Source of the DNA: Odoribacteraceae bacterium
Lineage (GTDB): Bacteria; Bacteroidota; Bacteroidia; Bacteroidales; Marinifilaceae
DNA length: 27,307 nt
Reading direction: 5' to 3'
Assembly (NCBI GenBank): GCA_031267995.1
Contig: JAIRXZ010000088.1
Coordinates: forward strand, 1 to 27,307
Shown: positions 18,555-26,408 of the stretch, piece by piece
Layout of the letters: every line of letters starts with the position of its first letter
How positions within the stretch are numbered: the first letter of the stretch is position 1
The notes under the pieces: model-generated
The model's input: only the letters and a program-made list of their open reading frames with translations
Database searches by the model: none
Told to the model about the DNA's origin: nothing
Made by a program: the position numbers and the translations under genes

Positions 18555-19097
18555 TCACTCCCCGCGGGCAATCCGCTCGCGCAAGCTCTTCATCGCCCGC
18601 TTCAGGTGCGTTCTCACGGTCGACTCGGCCACCTGCATGTTGGCCGCGATGTCGCCGATGGTTCTATCCTGGAGCACGTGCTCCGTCACCACGCGGTAGC
18701 CCTGGTCGGGCAGATCCTCCAGCAGTTGGCGGACGCGATCGCGCGTGTCGGGGTCGATCCCCGCGTCGTCCGCGCCGGAAAATATCATGGCCTCCACCAC
18801 CTTGTCGCGGTGCGTGTCCTCGATTTTCAGGTGCCGCAAGTAATTCAGGCAGCCGTTTTTAACCAGCACGGAGAGGTAGACCACCACGCTCTCCCCGGCG
18901 CGAAACTCCCCGGCGTGCTTCCACAGCGACAGGAAAGCCTCCTGCACCACGTCCTCCGCCTCCCGCGCGTCGTAGAGGTACCGACCCGCGTACCGGCACA
19001 AGCGGGCGAAGAGGGCGTGATACAGTTCGTGAAACACCCGCTCGTCCCGCCCCCGGATGCGGGCGTTAACATCTTTTATGTTGTCAAGGTCAATCAT
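18555..19097 (-). CDS. ECF-type RNA polymerase sigma factor (FecI-like), no adjacent FecR
   Basis: This 180-residue protein has the two ECF sigma regions. Region 2 (about 25-65) includes YDAREAEDVVQEAFLSLWKH, for core binding and -10 recognition. Region 4 (about 125-178) includes IGDIAANMQVAESTVRTHLKRAM, a helix-turn-helix for -35 recognition. In Bacteroidota such genes usually precede a FecR anti-sigma gene that relays a signal from an STN-bearing SusC. Neither is found here: no ORF follows before the terminator, and neither SusC has an STN domain. It may still control the neighbouring operon, but position is the only evidence. A TATATTCG -7-like box (19146-19139) and an 11-bp direct repeat lie in its upstream region. 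Confidence 0.92.
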   Translation of the reverse strand: MIDLDNIKDVNARIRGRDERVFHELYHALFARLCRYAGRYLYDAREAEDVVQEAFLSLWKHAGEFRAGESVVVYLSVLVKNGCLNYLRHLKIEDTHRDKVVEAMIFSGADDAGIDPDTRDRVRQLLEDLPDQGYRVVTEHVLQDRTIGDIAANMQVAESTVRTHLKRAMKSLRERIARGE

Positions 19098-19102
19098 GAT
19101 AG

Positions 19103-19135
19103 CGCCCGGGTCGCGCGCGTTTGCCGCCCGGGTCG
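19103..19135. repeat. 11-bp direct repeat upstream of the sigma gene
   Basis: CGCCCGGGTCG occurs twice (19103-19113 and 19125-19135), 22 bp apart start to start, about two helical turns. Each copy contains the palindrome CCCGGG. Both lie between the -7-like box at 19139-19146 and the sigma start codon, where an autoregulatory site could sit. Confidence 0.5.
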
Positions 19136-19136
19136 A

Positions 19137-19146
19137 CGCGAATATA
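19137..19146 (-). promoter_or_regulatory. Putative -7 box of the sigma gene (TATATTCGCG)
   Basis: On the minus strand TATATTCG differs from TAnnTTTG at one base. The ten-base form TATATTCGCG recurs upstream of the hypothetical gene at 20043-20052 and, as TACATTCGCG, upstream of asnB. No convincing -33 element was found. Confidence 0.4.
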
Positions 19147-19313
19147 GAATTAATCCCCCGAAGAGTGCGCGAAAAATGAAAATTCCGCCGCCCGCGGCCG
19201 TTTCTTACACGATATGCGCGGAAATCGAGAGGTTTCGCGACACCGCTCTGGCGCGTGGAGAGGTTTTTTTCGTACCGGGAGACGCCGCCGGGATGCTCGA
19301 AAAGAAAAAAACG

Positions 19314-19979
19314 TCACGGGATGCCCACGCGGAAGACGGTTGTCCACGGCCCTTTTTCGCCGCGGGAGTTTTCCCACCGGAGGGCGAAGGAGAAGATCTT
19401 CCCCTGCTCGTGCTGCGGGAAGTTGATAATGAACGGCGAACGCGTGTCGAACGAGCTGTTCGGGAGGTCGTTCGCGTTGACGACCCCCGCGGCGTTCACC
19501 CCCCATTTGATCTCCACGCCGTGTTGCCCGATCGCTTTCCTGCCCCGTCGCCCGCCCTGCACGTCAAAAAAGTTGATCGCCACGGTAAAAATTTCGGGGA
19601 AATAGACGTGATAGCCAGGCACGTGCTCCGCCACGGGGGGCGCCTCCCGCGTGCTCTTCTGCGCGCGCAGTCCGAGGTCGTTCCGGTAGACGGGGTTCAC
19701 CAGGCGATTGTTGGCGATAAACTCCTTCACGTCGCGCCTGATCTCTTTTTCGAGGGCGGCGCGCGCCTGATCTTTCGCCAGGACAGCCGTTTTCGTCCGG
19801 GTGCTCGTGTTGATGGCGACCTCGTACGCCTCGTTGTAGATGTCGGACAGCGCCTTCAAGTCGTTGAAGGATTCTTTGGGAAAACGGATCTCCTCCTGGA
19901 TCATTTCCAGCGCGATCACGAAGTTTTTGCTCCATTGCTGGAAGCCGGCGTCTTTCCGCGGGATGTAGTCTACTCTCAT
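19314..19979 (-). CDS. Conserved hypothetical protein with C-terminal beta-sandwich (FN3-like)
   Basis: This 221-residue protein has no signal peptide. The first 110 residues look alpha-helical, opening with VDYIPRKDAGFQQWSKNFV and continuing with a charged helix rich in Ala, Arg, Glu and Lys. The second half looks like a beta-sandwich and ends in ALRWENSRGEKGPWTTV. The pairing of a YIP..D..F..W..NFV start with an RW.N.RGEKGPW end is one I associate with a family of unknown function in Bacteroidota and some other phyla. It stands alone between the sigma gene and the 21-bp arrays. Its leader carries three 21-bp repeats containing an ATTCGCGAAT-type palindrome, which may regulate it. A T-rich stretch follows the stop, but no good terminator stem is visible. 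Confidence 0.75.
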   Translation of the reverse strand: MRVDYIPRKDAGFQQWSKNFVIALEMIQEEIRFPKESFNDLKALSDIYNEAYEVAINTSTRTKTAVLAKDQARAALEKEIRRDVKEFIANNRLVNPVYRNDLGLRAQKSTREAPPVAEHVPGYHVYFPEIFTVAINFFDVQGGRRGRKAIGQHGVEIKWGVNAAGVVNANDLPNSSFDTRSPFIINFPQHEQGKIFSFALRWENSRGEKGPWTTVFRVGIP

Positions 19980-19987
19980 TTTTTATC

Positions 19988-20050
19988 GGTTTTAAGCATA
20001 CGCGAATTGTTTTTAAGTATTCGCGAATCGGTTTTAAGCATTCGCGAATA
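19988..20050. repeat. 3 x 21-bp tandem repeat in the leader of the hypothetical gene
   Basis: Three units of exactly 21 bp (19988-20008, 20009-20029, 20030-20050) share the pattern GTTTTAAGcATtCGCGAAT. Two carry the palindrome TTCGCGAA and the first has a one-base change. The last unit overlaps the predicted -7 box of the 221-residue protein gene, so the repeats lie in its 5' leader. Confidence 0.85.
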
Positions 20051-20052
20051 TA
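20043..20052 (-). promoter_or_regulatory. Putative -7 box of the hypothetical gene (TATATTCGCG)
   Basis: TATATTCG (20052-20045, minus strand) is one base off TAnnTTTG and is identical over ten bases to the box upstream of the sigma gene. It would give a leader of about 65 nt that contains the three 21-bp repeats. No clear -33 element is seen. Confidence 0.4.
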
Positions 20053-20098
20053 AGGTTATTTTTCTTTATTCGTGCTACAGCGTTGATCGCGCGATTGT

Positions 20099-20623
20099 TT
20101 CCGTGAAATTCATCCCGGATTCCACGAAAACTCTCCCGGTCTCCACGGAAACTGTTCACGTAACCGACAGAGTCTCTGCCGCGTCCGTTGAACGTTTGGT
20201 TGCTTCCACGGACAACTTGGTTGCTTCCGTTGATGTCATTTTCGGCTGCCCCGGAAGTTTAGGGGGATGCCCCGAAGTTTCCGGGGCATCCCCCGAAGTT
20301 TCCGTGGCGTGCCCCGAAGTTTCCGGGGCATGCCCCGAAGTTTCCGGGGGATGCCCCGAAGTTTCCGGGGGATGCCCCGAAAGTTCCGGGGGATGCCCCG
20401 AAAGTTCCGGGGAGTGCCCCAAAGTTTCCGGGGCATGCCCCGAAGTTTCCGGGGCATGCCCCGAAAGTTCCGGGGGATGCCCCGAAGTTTCCGGGGCGTG
20501 CCCCGAAAGTTCCTGGGGATGCCCCGAAAGTTCCGGGGCACGCACGGAAAGCTTCCACGGTAGCGAAGATTGCTTCCGTGGTAGCGAAGATTGCTCCCGT
20601 GGAGACAAAGATTATCTCCGTGG
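20099..20623. repeat. 25 x 21-bp tandem array downstream of dxs
   Basis: Twenty-five units of exactly 21 bp run without a slip in register. The core (20246-20539, 14 units) repeats CCCCGAAGTTTCCGGGG followed by the spacer base and ATG, so adjacent units create the palindrome GGGGCATGCCCC. The flanking units (20099-20245 and 20540-20623) differ greatly in sequence but keep the period. Several still carry an inverted repeat, such as CAGAG/CTCTG, CAAC/GTTG and GGAGA/TCTCC. The array ends ten bases from the dxs stop codon. The period of 21 leaves several frames open on both strands, which explains the heptapeptide-repeat ORFs seen here. It may be a minisatellite, a source of terminator-like hairpins for the dxs operon, or a protein-binding array. 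Confidence 0.9.
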
Positions 20624-20633
20624 GGTCGCGGAT

Positions 20634-22514
20634 TTAGTCAACGAGGTCGAGGAGAAGTTGATAGATAGAGTCGGGATCGAGGTGGCAAAGCTCCAGGAGT
20701 TGGTCGCGGGTGCCGTGTTCGATAAACTGATCGGGGATCCCGGCGCGGGTGACCGGATTGGTGTAGTGATTTTCGGCCATAAACTCGAGGACGGCGCTGC
20801 CGAAACCGCCGGCGAGGGCGCCCTCTTCAACGGTGAGCAGGCGGGAGTGGCGGCGGGCGATGTGGTGTAAAAGGGCGTGGTCGAGGGGTTTAAGGAACCG
20901 CATGTCGTACCAGGCGACGATGCCGGGGGAGAGGCGGTCGAGGGCCGCGGCAACTTGCTGACCGATGGTGCCAATGGTGAGGACGGCGCCGCGCTTGCCC
21001 TCGCGGAGGCATCGTCCCCTGCCGACGGGGAGGGGGAGGAGGGGGGTGTGCCAGTCGGCGGTGTCGGCGTTCCCGCGGGGGTAGCGGATGGTGAAGGGCG
21101 CCTTGCCGGGAAGCTGGGCGGTATACATCATGTTCCTGAGTTCGCGGGCGTTAAGGGGGGCGGCGATGGTGAGATTGGGGATATGGCGGAGGTAAGCAAA
21201 GTCGAAAGTGCCGTGATGGGTGGCGCCGTCGGGGCCGACGAGGCCGCCGCGGTCGAGGCAAAGGACGACGGGGAGTTTTTGCAGGGCAACGTCGTGTATG
21301 ATCTGGTCGTAAGCGCGTTGCATGAACGTGGAGTAGATGTTGCAGAAGGGAGTGTAGCCGCGGGCGGCGAGGGCGGCGGAGAAAGTGACGGCGTGTTGCT
21401 CGGCAATGCCGACGTCGAAGCAGCGCTCCGGCATCTCTTTCATCATGATATTGAGGGAGCAGCCGGTGGGCATGGCGGGGGTGATACCGAGTATCTTGGG
21501 GTTGGCGCGGGCGAGTTCGAGGAGGGTGTGGCCGAAAATATCCTGGTAGCGGGGCGGCGCGTCGGGGCTTTTATCGTTGATAATTTCGCCGGTGTCGGGA
21601 TTGAATTTGCCGGGCGCGTGCCAGGTGATCTGGTCATTTTCGGCGCGCGGGTATCCTTTTCCCTTGACGGTGAGGCAGTGTAGGAGTTTCGGGCCTTTGA
21701 TGGTTTTGAGGTGGCGAAGCGTCTTGACGAGGTGGAGTACGTCGTGCCCGTCGACGGGGCCAAAGTAGCGCGCACCCATGGCCTCGAAGAGGTTACCCTT
21801 CTGGAGCAGAAGGGATTTGAGGGAGTTGTCGATTTTTTGGATGAAGGGACGGGCGCCAGGGGTGAGCCGGTCAAGTCGTCCGAGGAGCTGCCAGGTATCC
21901 TCCTTCAGCCGGTTGTAGGTTTTGGAGGTGGCGATGCCGAGGAGGTAATTTTTGAGGGCGCCGACGTTGGGATCGATGGCTATATTGTTGTCGTTGAGGA
22001 TAACGAGGAGGTTGGCGTTGGTAGCGCCGGCGTTGTTCAGTCCTTCGAAGGCGAGGCCGCCGGTCATGGAGCCGTCGCCGATGACGGCGATGGAATTGTG
22101 CTCTGTATCACCGTCGAGGCGCGCGGCAACGGCGATGCCGAGGGCGGCGGAGATGGAGGTGGAGGAGTGGCCGGTGCCGAAGGGGTCGTGTGGACTTTCG
22201 TCGCGTCGCGGGAAGCCGCTGATACCGCCGAGTTGGCGGTTGGTGTGGAAGGCATCGCGCCTGCCGGTGAGGATTTTATGGGCGTAAGCCTGGTGTCCGA
22301 CGTCCCAAATGATGGTGTCGGCGGGCGTGTCGAAAACATATTGCAGGGCAACGGTCAGTTCGATGACGCCGAGGTTGGCGGCGAGGTGCCCTGGATGCTT
22401 GGCGCAGTGGGCGATAACGGTTTCGCGGAGTTCCCGGCAGAGGTCGGGGAGCTGCTCTTCGGGCAGGCGTCTAAGGTCGTCCGGGCTATTGATGTTGTCG
22501 AGGAGTGGGGTCAT
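20634..22514 (-). CDS. dxs: 1-deoxy-D-xylulose-5-phosphate synthase
   Basis: This 626-residue enzyme condenses pyruvate and glyceraldehyde 3-phosphate to DXP using thiamine diphosphate, the entry step of the MEP isoprenoid pathway and a source for thiamine and pyridoxal synthesis. The thiamine-diphosphate motif GDGSMTGGLAFEGLNNAG lies at 146-163. WDVGHQAYAHKILTGR is near 70-85. The transketolase-like central domain carries FDVGIAEQHAVTFSAALAARG with its catalytic Glu. DRGGLVGPDGATHHG and the C-terminal domain complete the family's standard length. Its ATG lies three bases after the pyrH stop, so it is the last gene of the asnB-GT-pyrH-dxs run. The 21-bp array begins just past its stop. Confidence 0.97.
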   Translation of the reverse strand: MTPLLDNINSPDDLRRLPEEQLPDLCRELRETVIAHCAKHPGHLAANLGVIELTVALQYVFDTPADTIIWDVGHQAYAHKILTGRRDAFHTNRQLGGISGFPRRDESPHDPFGTGHSSTSISAALGIAVAARLDGDTEHNSIAVIGDGSMTGGLAFEGLNNAGATNANLLVILNDNNIAIDPNVGALKNYLLGIATSKTYNRLKEDTWQLLGRLDRLTPGARPFIQKIDNSLKSLLLQKGNLFEAMGARYFGPVDGHDVLHLVKTLRHLKTIKGPKLLHCLTVKGKGYPRAENDQITWHAPGKFNPDTGEIINDKSPDAPPRYQDIFGHTLLELARANPKILGITPAMPTGCSLNIMMKEMPERCFDVGIAEQHAVTFSAALAARGYTPFCNIYSTFMQRAYDQIIHDVALQKLPVVLCLDRGGLVGPDGATHHGTFDFAYLRHIPNLTIAAPLNARELRNMMYTAQLPGKAPFTIRYPRGNADTADWHTPLLPLPVGRGRCLREGKRGAVLTIGTIGQQVAAALDRLSPGIVAWYDMRFLKPLDHALLHHIARRHSRLLTVEEGALAGGFGSAVLEFMAENHYTNPVTRAGIPDQFIEHGTRDQLLELCHLDPDSIYQLLLDLVD

Positions 22515-22517
22515 GCG

Positions 22518-23222
22518 CTACTGGACGAGTGTGCCGATGTTTTCGCCGGCGGCGGCGCGGGCGAGATTTCCCTCTTTCTCGATGTTAAAGAGGAGGATAG
22601 GCATGTTGTTTTCGCGACAAAGGGCGGTGGCGGTGAGGTCGAGCGCCCTGAGGCCGCGGGCGTAAATGTGGTCGTGGGTGGCGACGGGGATTTTGGTGGC
22701 GGTGGGATCTTTTTCGGGATCGGCGGTGTATATCCCATCGACGCGCGTCCCCTTGAGTAAGACGTTGGCACGTAGCTCGATGGCGCGCAGGGCGGCGGCG
22801 GTATCGGTGGTAAAATAGGGATTGCCGGTGCCCCCGCCGAGGATGACGACGCGGTCGTGGGCGAGGTGCTCGCGGGCGCTTTCGGTATTATAAGGAGTGG
22901 CGGCCGCGGGGATGGGTAACGCGGTCATGACGACATTCTTACACCCGCGCTGGTCAAGGGCCGCGCCGAGGGCGAGGGCGTTGATGATGGTGGCGAGCAT
23001 CCCCATGTGATCGCCGCGGACGCGGTCGGTGGTGGCGAGCGCGCCGGTAAGCCCGCGGTAAATATTTCCCCCGCCGACGACGATGGCGACGCGCGTGCCG
23101 GTGGCGGCGACGTCGGCGATTTGCCCGGCGTAGGATGTGAGGCGATCGGGATTAAGTCCCGCGCCGGCGGCGCCGCCGAGGGTTTCGCCGCTGAGTTTGA
23201 GGAGGATTGTTTGGTATTTCAT
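22518..23222 (-). CDS. pyrH: UMP kinase (uridylate kinase)
   Basis: This enzyme phosphorylates UMP to UDP in de novo pyrimidine synthesis; it is a cytoplasmic hexamer of the amino-acid-kinase fold. I chose the ATG at 23222 (234 residues) because KYQTILLKLSGETLGG is the normal family start; an upstream ATG would add eight unconserved residues. Motifs include the phosphate-binding LKLSGE, GGGNIYRG (50-57), DHMGMLATIINALAL and GTGNPYFTTDTAAALRA. The gene lies 30 bases after the glycosyltransferase and three bases before dxs, so co-transcription is likely. In many bacteria pyrH neighbours tsf and frr; those are not seen here. Confidence 0.96.
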   Translation of the reverse strand: MKYQTILLKLSGETLGGAAGAGLNPDRLTSYAGQIADVAATGTRVAIVVGGGNIYRGLTGALATTDRVRGDHMGMLATIINALALGAALDQRGCKNVVMTALPIPAAATPYNTESAREHLAHDRVVILGGGTGNPYFTTDTAAALRAIELRANVLLKGTRVDGIYTADPEKDPTATKIPVATHDHIYARGLRALDLTATALCRENNMPILLFNIEKEGNLARAAAGENIGTLVQ

Positions 23223-23252
23223 GCTGTTATTATTGGGTTGTGGCAAAGGTAA

Positions 23253-24293
23253 TTATTTTCCCGTGGCGGCCGCGTTGTCGGCGTGTTGTTGTTGCTTTCG
23301 GCGGGTCAGGGCGCGGAGCGTGCCGGCTCCGTAGGCCGCCACCTGCAGGGTGATGGTGACGAGGGCGAGGAGGGTAACGCGGGCGTCGCGATGCTTAGCA
23401 ATCGTCTGGCATACAACCAGGAGCAGCACGGCAACGTACCCGGCGCCGGCAATCGCCCAAGCGCCCCGCACCAGCGGCTCCCGCGGGAAAATGGCGGTGG
23501 CGACGGCAAGCAAAACGAGGCCGGAAACGAGGCCGGCGGGGAGAAGATGCACCGCCCGCAACGTGCCGGGATGCAACCGCGAGAGCGTCACCCGCGCCTT
23601 CCCCCAATTGTATATCTGCCTGGCGTACCGTGGGATGGTCGCGCGCCGCTTGTGATAAATATACGCCTCCGGGATAAGCCCGACGCGGAACCCGGCGGCG
23701 TGCACGCGCATGGAATAGTCCATATCCTGGCCGTGCCGGAGGTCGTTCAGGTCGCCGACGGCATCGCGGACGCGTCGCGAGAAGCCCATGTTGAAGCCGC
23801 GGGGGTAATAGCGGCCGACGGAAGTCCTGTTCCCGCGCGTGCCGCCGGTGCCGATGAAGGAGGTCATGGCGTAGTCAATGGCCTTGAGCAGAGGGGGAAA
23901 GTCAGCCCGGCAAGTGTCCGGCCCGCCGAACGCGTCGAGCTGCCCGGCGTCCACGCCTCGCGCTATCGCGGCGAGCCAGCCGGGGGGCAGGATGCAATCG
24001 GAGTCGACAAAAATCAGGAATTCCCCCCGCGCCTCCCTCATGCCGCGATTGCGCGCGGCGCCGGGGCCGGCGTGTTGCTGGTGTATGTAGCGGAGGGGCA
24101 GGGCGGTAGAGCGATGACCGAGCTGCTCGCGGAGGTCATCGGTGGAGCCGTCATCGACGACGATAATCTCGTAATCGCGCGCGTCGGCCTGCAGCCGCTC
24201 GGCGCTATCGAGGAGTTCGGCAATCTCCCGCGGCCGGTTGTAGACGGCGATAATGATTGACCATCGGGGAGTTAGGTTGTCGGGAATATTCAT
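23253..24293 (-). CDS. Family 2 glycosyltransferase with C-terminal membrane segments
   Basis: This 346-residue protein has an N-terminal GT-A domain. WSIIIAVYNRP opens the nucleotide-binding fold, followed by VVDDGSTDD (46-53), the metal-binding DSD at 97-99 (FVDSDCILPPGW), and QDMDYSMR at 189-196 as the likely acidic catalytic region. Three hydrophobic helices follow at about 246-263, 277-297 and 303-323, so the enzyme is anchored in the inner membrane with its active site in the cytoplasm. It should transfer a sugar from a nucleotide donor to a lipid or glycan acceptor. Donor and acceptor are unknown. The gene sits 18 bases after asnB. Such pairs are often seen in surface-polysaccharide clusters, but no other polysaccharide genes are present here. 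Confidence 0.9.
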   Translation of the reverse strand: MNIPDNLTPRWSIIIAVYNRPREIAELLDSAERLQADARDYEIIVVDDGSTDDLREQLGHRSTALPLRYIHQQHAGPGAARNRGMREARGEFLIFVDSDCILPPGWLAAIARGVDAGQLDAFGGPDTCRADFPPLLKAIDYAMTSFIGTGGTRGNRTSVGRYYPRGFNMGFSRRVRDAVGDLNDLRHGQDMDYSMRVHAAGFRVGLIPEAYIYHKRRATIPRYARQIYNWGKARVTLSRLHPGTLRAVHLLPAGLVSGLVLLAVATAIFPREPLVRGAWAIAGAGYVAVLLLVVCQTIAKHRDARVTLLALVTITLQVAAYGAGTLRALTRRKQQQHADNAAATGK

Positions 24294-24311
24294 CGTGAAG
24301 GGATTGTGAAT

Positions 24312-26237
24312 TTAACGGTAATAAGCCTCGATATGCTCCTCGACGCGTCCGCGGAGGAACTGCTCCTCCCAAATGGCCAGGCCGACGAGAATCCAAAGGT
24401 GATTGTAATGCCAGCGCAGGCGCGGGTGCGGCGGGTGATCGAGGATCCGCCGGATGTAATCGGGATTGAAAATCCCCTGATCCCGAAGGCGTTCGGGCGT
24501 CAGGATGTGGGTCGCCACCTCGCGCAGGTCTTTTTTGAATTGGAGGTAGGGATTCGCCGCGAAGCCCCGTTTTTTCTTGTGGATAATCTCCGGCGGAAGG
24601 CGCGGGGCGAGGGCGCGTCGCAGGAGGTACTTGGTGGTATTGTGCTTGATTTTAAGCTCGATGGGGAGATTAAAGGCAAACTCCACCAGGTCGAGATCGA
24701 GAAACGGCACCCGCTCCTCCACGGAGTGCGCCATCGACACGCGATCCTCCACCAGCAGGTAATCGTTCACCATTTTGCTTTGCAGCTCCACCGCCGCCAC
24801 GCGATCCAGCGGCGTCCCAACAGCCTGACTAAAAAGCTGGTGGAAAGCCTCGGCAACGCGCGGCACGGCGCCGGCCACGTCGCGGAGAAAACCCGGCGCG
24901 TACACCTGCTTGTAAAAAGCGGCGTCGTGATCCCACACGTTGCGCAGGATCAGGTAATAACGTTCGATATCGCCCATCGCGCACAGCATCTGCACGCCGC
25001 GCCGGTACTCGTCGTGCCTCATGCCGCCGGCGCCCTGCTGGAGGCGGAAAACGAAGTCGGCCTTCCACCGCAGCAGGCGCAGCAACGGCCGCGGCACCCG
25101 GTCGTGCCAGCGGTTGAAAGGATAGATAAACCGGTGAATATCATAGCCCGCGAACAGCTCGTCGCCCCCCACCCCGCCGAGGATCACCTTCGTCACCGGG
25201 TGCACGAAAGCGGAAAGATTGTACCCCTGCAACAGGTTGATCTTCGGCTCCTCGGCGTGCCAGATGGCCGCCGGCAGCTGTCGTAGCGGATCCAGCGCCA
25301 GCGTCGTCGCGTGGTGCCGGGTGTGGAAAAAATCGGCCACCCGGCGCGCGTCCTCGAACTCGTCCGTCGGCTCGTTGAAGCCGAGGGTGAAGGTGTTGAT
25401 CTCGTCGATCCCCAGCTCGCTCATTTTTTGGACGATAGCCGACGAATCCAGCCCCCCGGAGAGGTACACGCCGATGGGCACGTCGCTCACCACCTGCCGC
25501 TTGACGGCCTGTTTCAGCAGCTCGTTCAGGCGGTCGGCGGCCTCCCCCTCGGTCACGGAACGATCCGCGCGCGGCCGCAACTGCCAGTAGCGATGCAGCG
25601 AAAACAGCCCGTTTTCAAACACCGCGAAATGCGCCGGCGGCAACCGGCGGACATCCCGCAGCAGCGTCTGGTCGCCCTGCGTGTACCTGAGGTTCAGGTG
25701 CAAGTGCAACGCCTCGTGATTGAGGCGCGGCGTGAACTTGGGGTGCAGCAGGATCGACTTTTGCTCCGACGCGAACACCAGCACCCCCTCCTTTATATAA
25801 TAGTGCAGCGGCTTGACGCCGAAATGGTCGCGCGCCAGCACCAGCCGCCCCCGCCGGTTGTCCAGCAGGGCGAGGGCAAAAATGCCGTTAAGTCGCTGAA
25901 CGAAACGGGTATCGTACTCCTCGTACAGGTGGACGATCACCTCCGTGTCGCTGCGCGTGTAGAAGCGATGGCCTCGCGCTTCCATCTCTCGCCGGAGCTC
26001 GCGATAGTTATAAATTTCGCCGTTGAGGATGACGGCGACGCTGCCGTCCTCGTTGAAAATGGGCTGGTTACCGGTATCGAGGTCGATGATGGAGAGGCGG
26101 CGGTGACCGAGGGTGAAATCGCCGCTGACGTGGATGGATTTATCGTCCGGCCCGCGGTGGCGGATGGCGTCGAGCATCCTCGACACGAGTTCTTTGTTGT
26201 CCTGGTTTTTTTCAAAAATTCCCGCGATCCCGCACAT
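24312..26237 (-). CDS. asnB: Glutamine-hydrolysing asparagine synthetase (AsnB type)
   Basis: This 641-residue enzyme converts aspartate, glutamine and ATP to asparagine. I chose the ATG at 26237 because the next codon is Cys, which must become the N-terminal nucleophile of the glutaminase domain (MCGIAGIF); an in-frame start at 26390 would bury it. The glutaminase domain (1 to about 205) has RHRGPDD (27-33) and NGEIYN (72-77). The synthetase domain has the ATP-pyrophosphatase loop SGGLDSS (260-266). It is the first gene of the four-gene run. A TACATTCG box lies 23 bases upstream. Because the next gene is a glycosyltransferase, it may instead amidate a sugar or peptide during surface-polymer synthesis, as some AsnB homologues do. 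Confidence 0.92.
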   Translation of the reverse strand: MCGIAGIFEKNQDNKELVSRMLDAIRHRGPDDKSIHVSGDFTLGHRRLSIIDLDTGNQPIFNEDGSVAVILNGEIYNYRELRREMEARGHRFYTRSDTEVIVHLYEEYDTRFVQRLNGIFALALLDNRRGRLVLARDHFGVKPLHYYIKEGVLVFASEQKSILLHPKFTPRLNHEALHLHLNLRYTQGDQTLLRDVRRLPPAHFAVFENGLFSLHRYWQLRPRADRSVTEGEAADRLNELLKQAVKRQVVSDVPIGVYLSGGLDSSAIVQKMSELGIDEINTFTLGFNEPTDEFEDARRVADFFHTRHHATTLALDPLRQLPAAIWHAEEPKINLLQGYNLSAFVHPVTKVILGGVGGDELFAGYDIHRFIYPFNRWHDRVPRPLLRLLRWKADFVFRLQQGAGGMRHDEYRRGVQMLCAMGDIERYYLILRNVWDHDAAFYKQVYAPGFLRDVAGAVPRVAEAFHQLFSQAVGTPLDRVAAVELQSKMVNDYLLVEDRVSMAHSVEERVPFLDLDLVEFAFNLPIELKIKHNTTKYLLRRALAPRLPPEIIHKKKRGFAANPYLQFKKDLREVATHILTPERLRDQGIFNPDYIRRILDHPPHPRLRWHYNHLWILVGLAIWEEQFLRGRVEEHIEAYYR

Positions 26238-26257
26238 GGCTATATTTTTTTCTCGAT

Positions 26258-26267
26258 CGCGAATGTA
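26258..26267 (-). promoter_or_regulatory. Putative -7 box of the asnB-GT-pyrH-dxs run (TACATTCGCG)
   Basis: TACATTCG (26267-26260, minus strand) is one base off TAnnTTTG and lies about 23 bases before the asnB ATG. It shares nine of ten bases with boxes upstream of the sigma and hypothetical genes. No -33 match was found. Confidence 0.4.
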
Positions 26268-26408
26268 GCAAAAATCCGGCACCCCCTGCCGGCCGGCGCT
26301 GTCCCCGTTGGCCTCGCGGTGGATCGCTTGAGGCGCGTGATTCCCGTCGGGGGCATCCCCGTTTCCCCCTCGCGTCGTCCTGATTTTCACGGTTCTACCC
26401 GCGCGGGC

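Noticed and set aside
20246..20539. CRISPR array
   Set aside because: Units abut with no unique spacers, the period is only 21 bp, and no cas genes are nearby.
20156..20608. Heptapeptide-repeat proteins (SGHAPET type) encoded by the array
   Set aside because: Several frames on both strands are equally open, the minus frame starts only at a TTG inside a repeat, and no frame shows codon-position bias. Not fully excluded.
18462..20870. An 802-residue plus-strand open frame crossing the sigma gene, the hypothetical gene and the 21-bp array
   Set aside because: It runs antisense to three unrelated elements and has no start context or domain; the array part stays open only because 21 is a multiple of three.
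26238..26390. N-terminal 51-residue extension of asparagine synthetase from an in-frame ATG at 26390
   Set aside because: It would bury the catalytic Cys that must follow the initiator Met; the start at 26237 gives the normal MCGIAGIF terminus.
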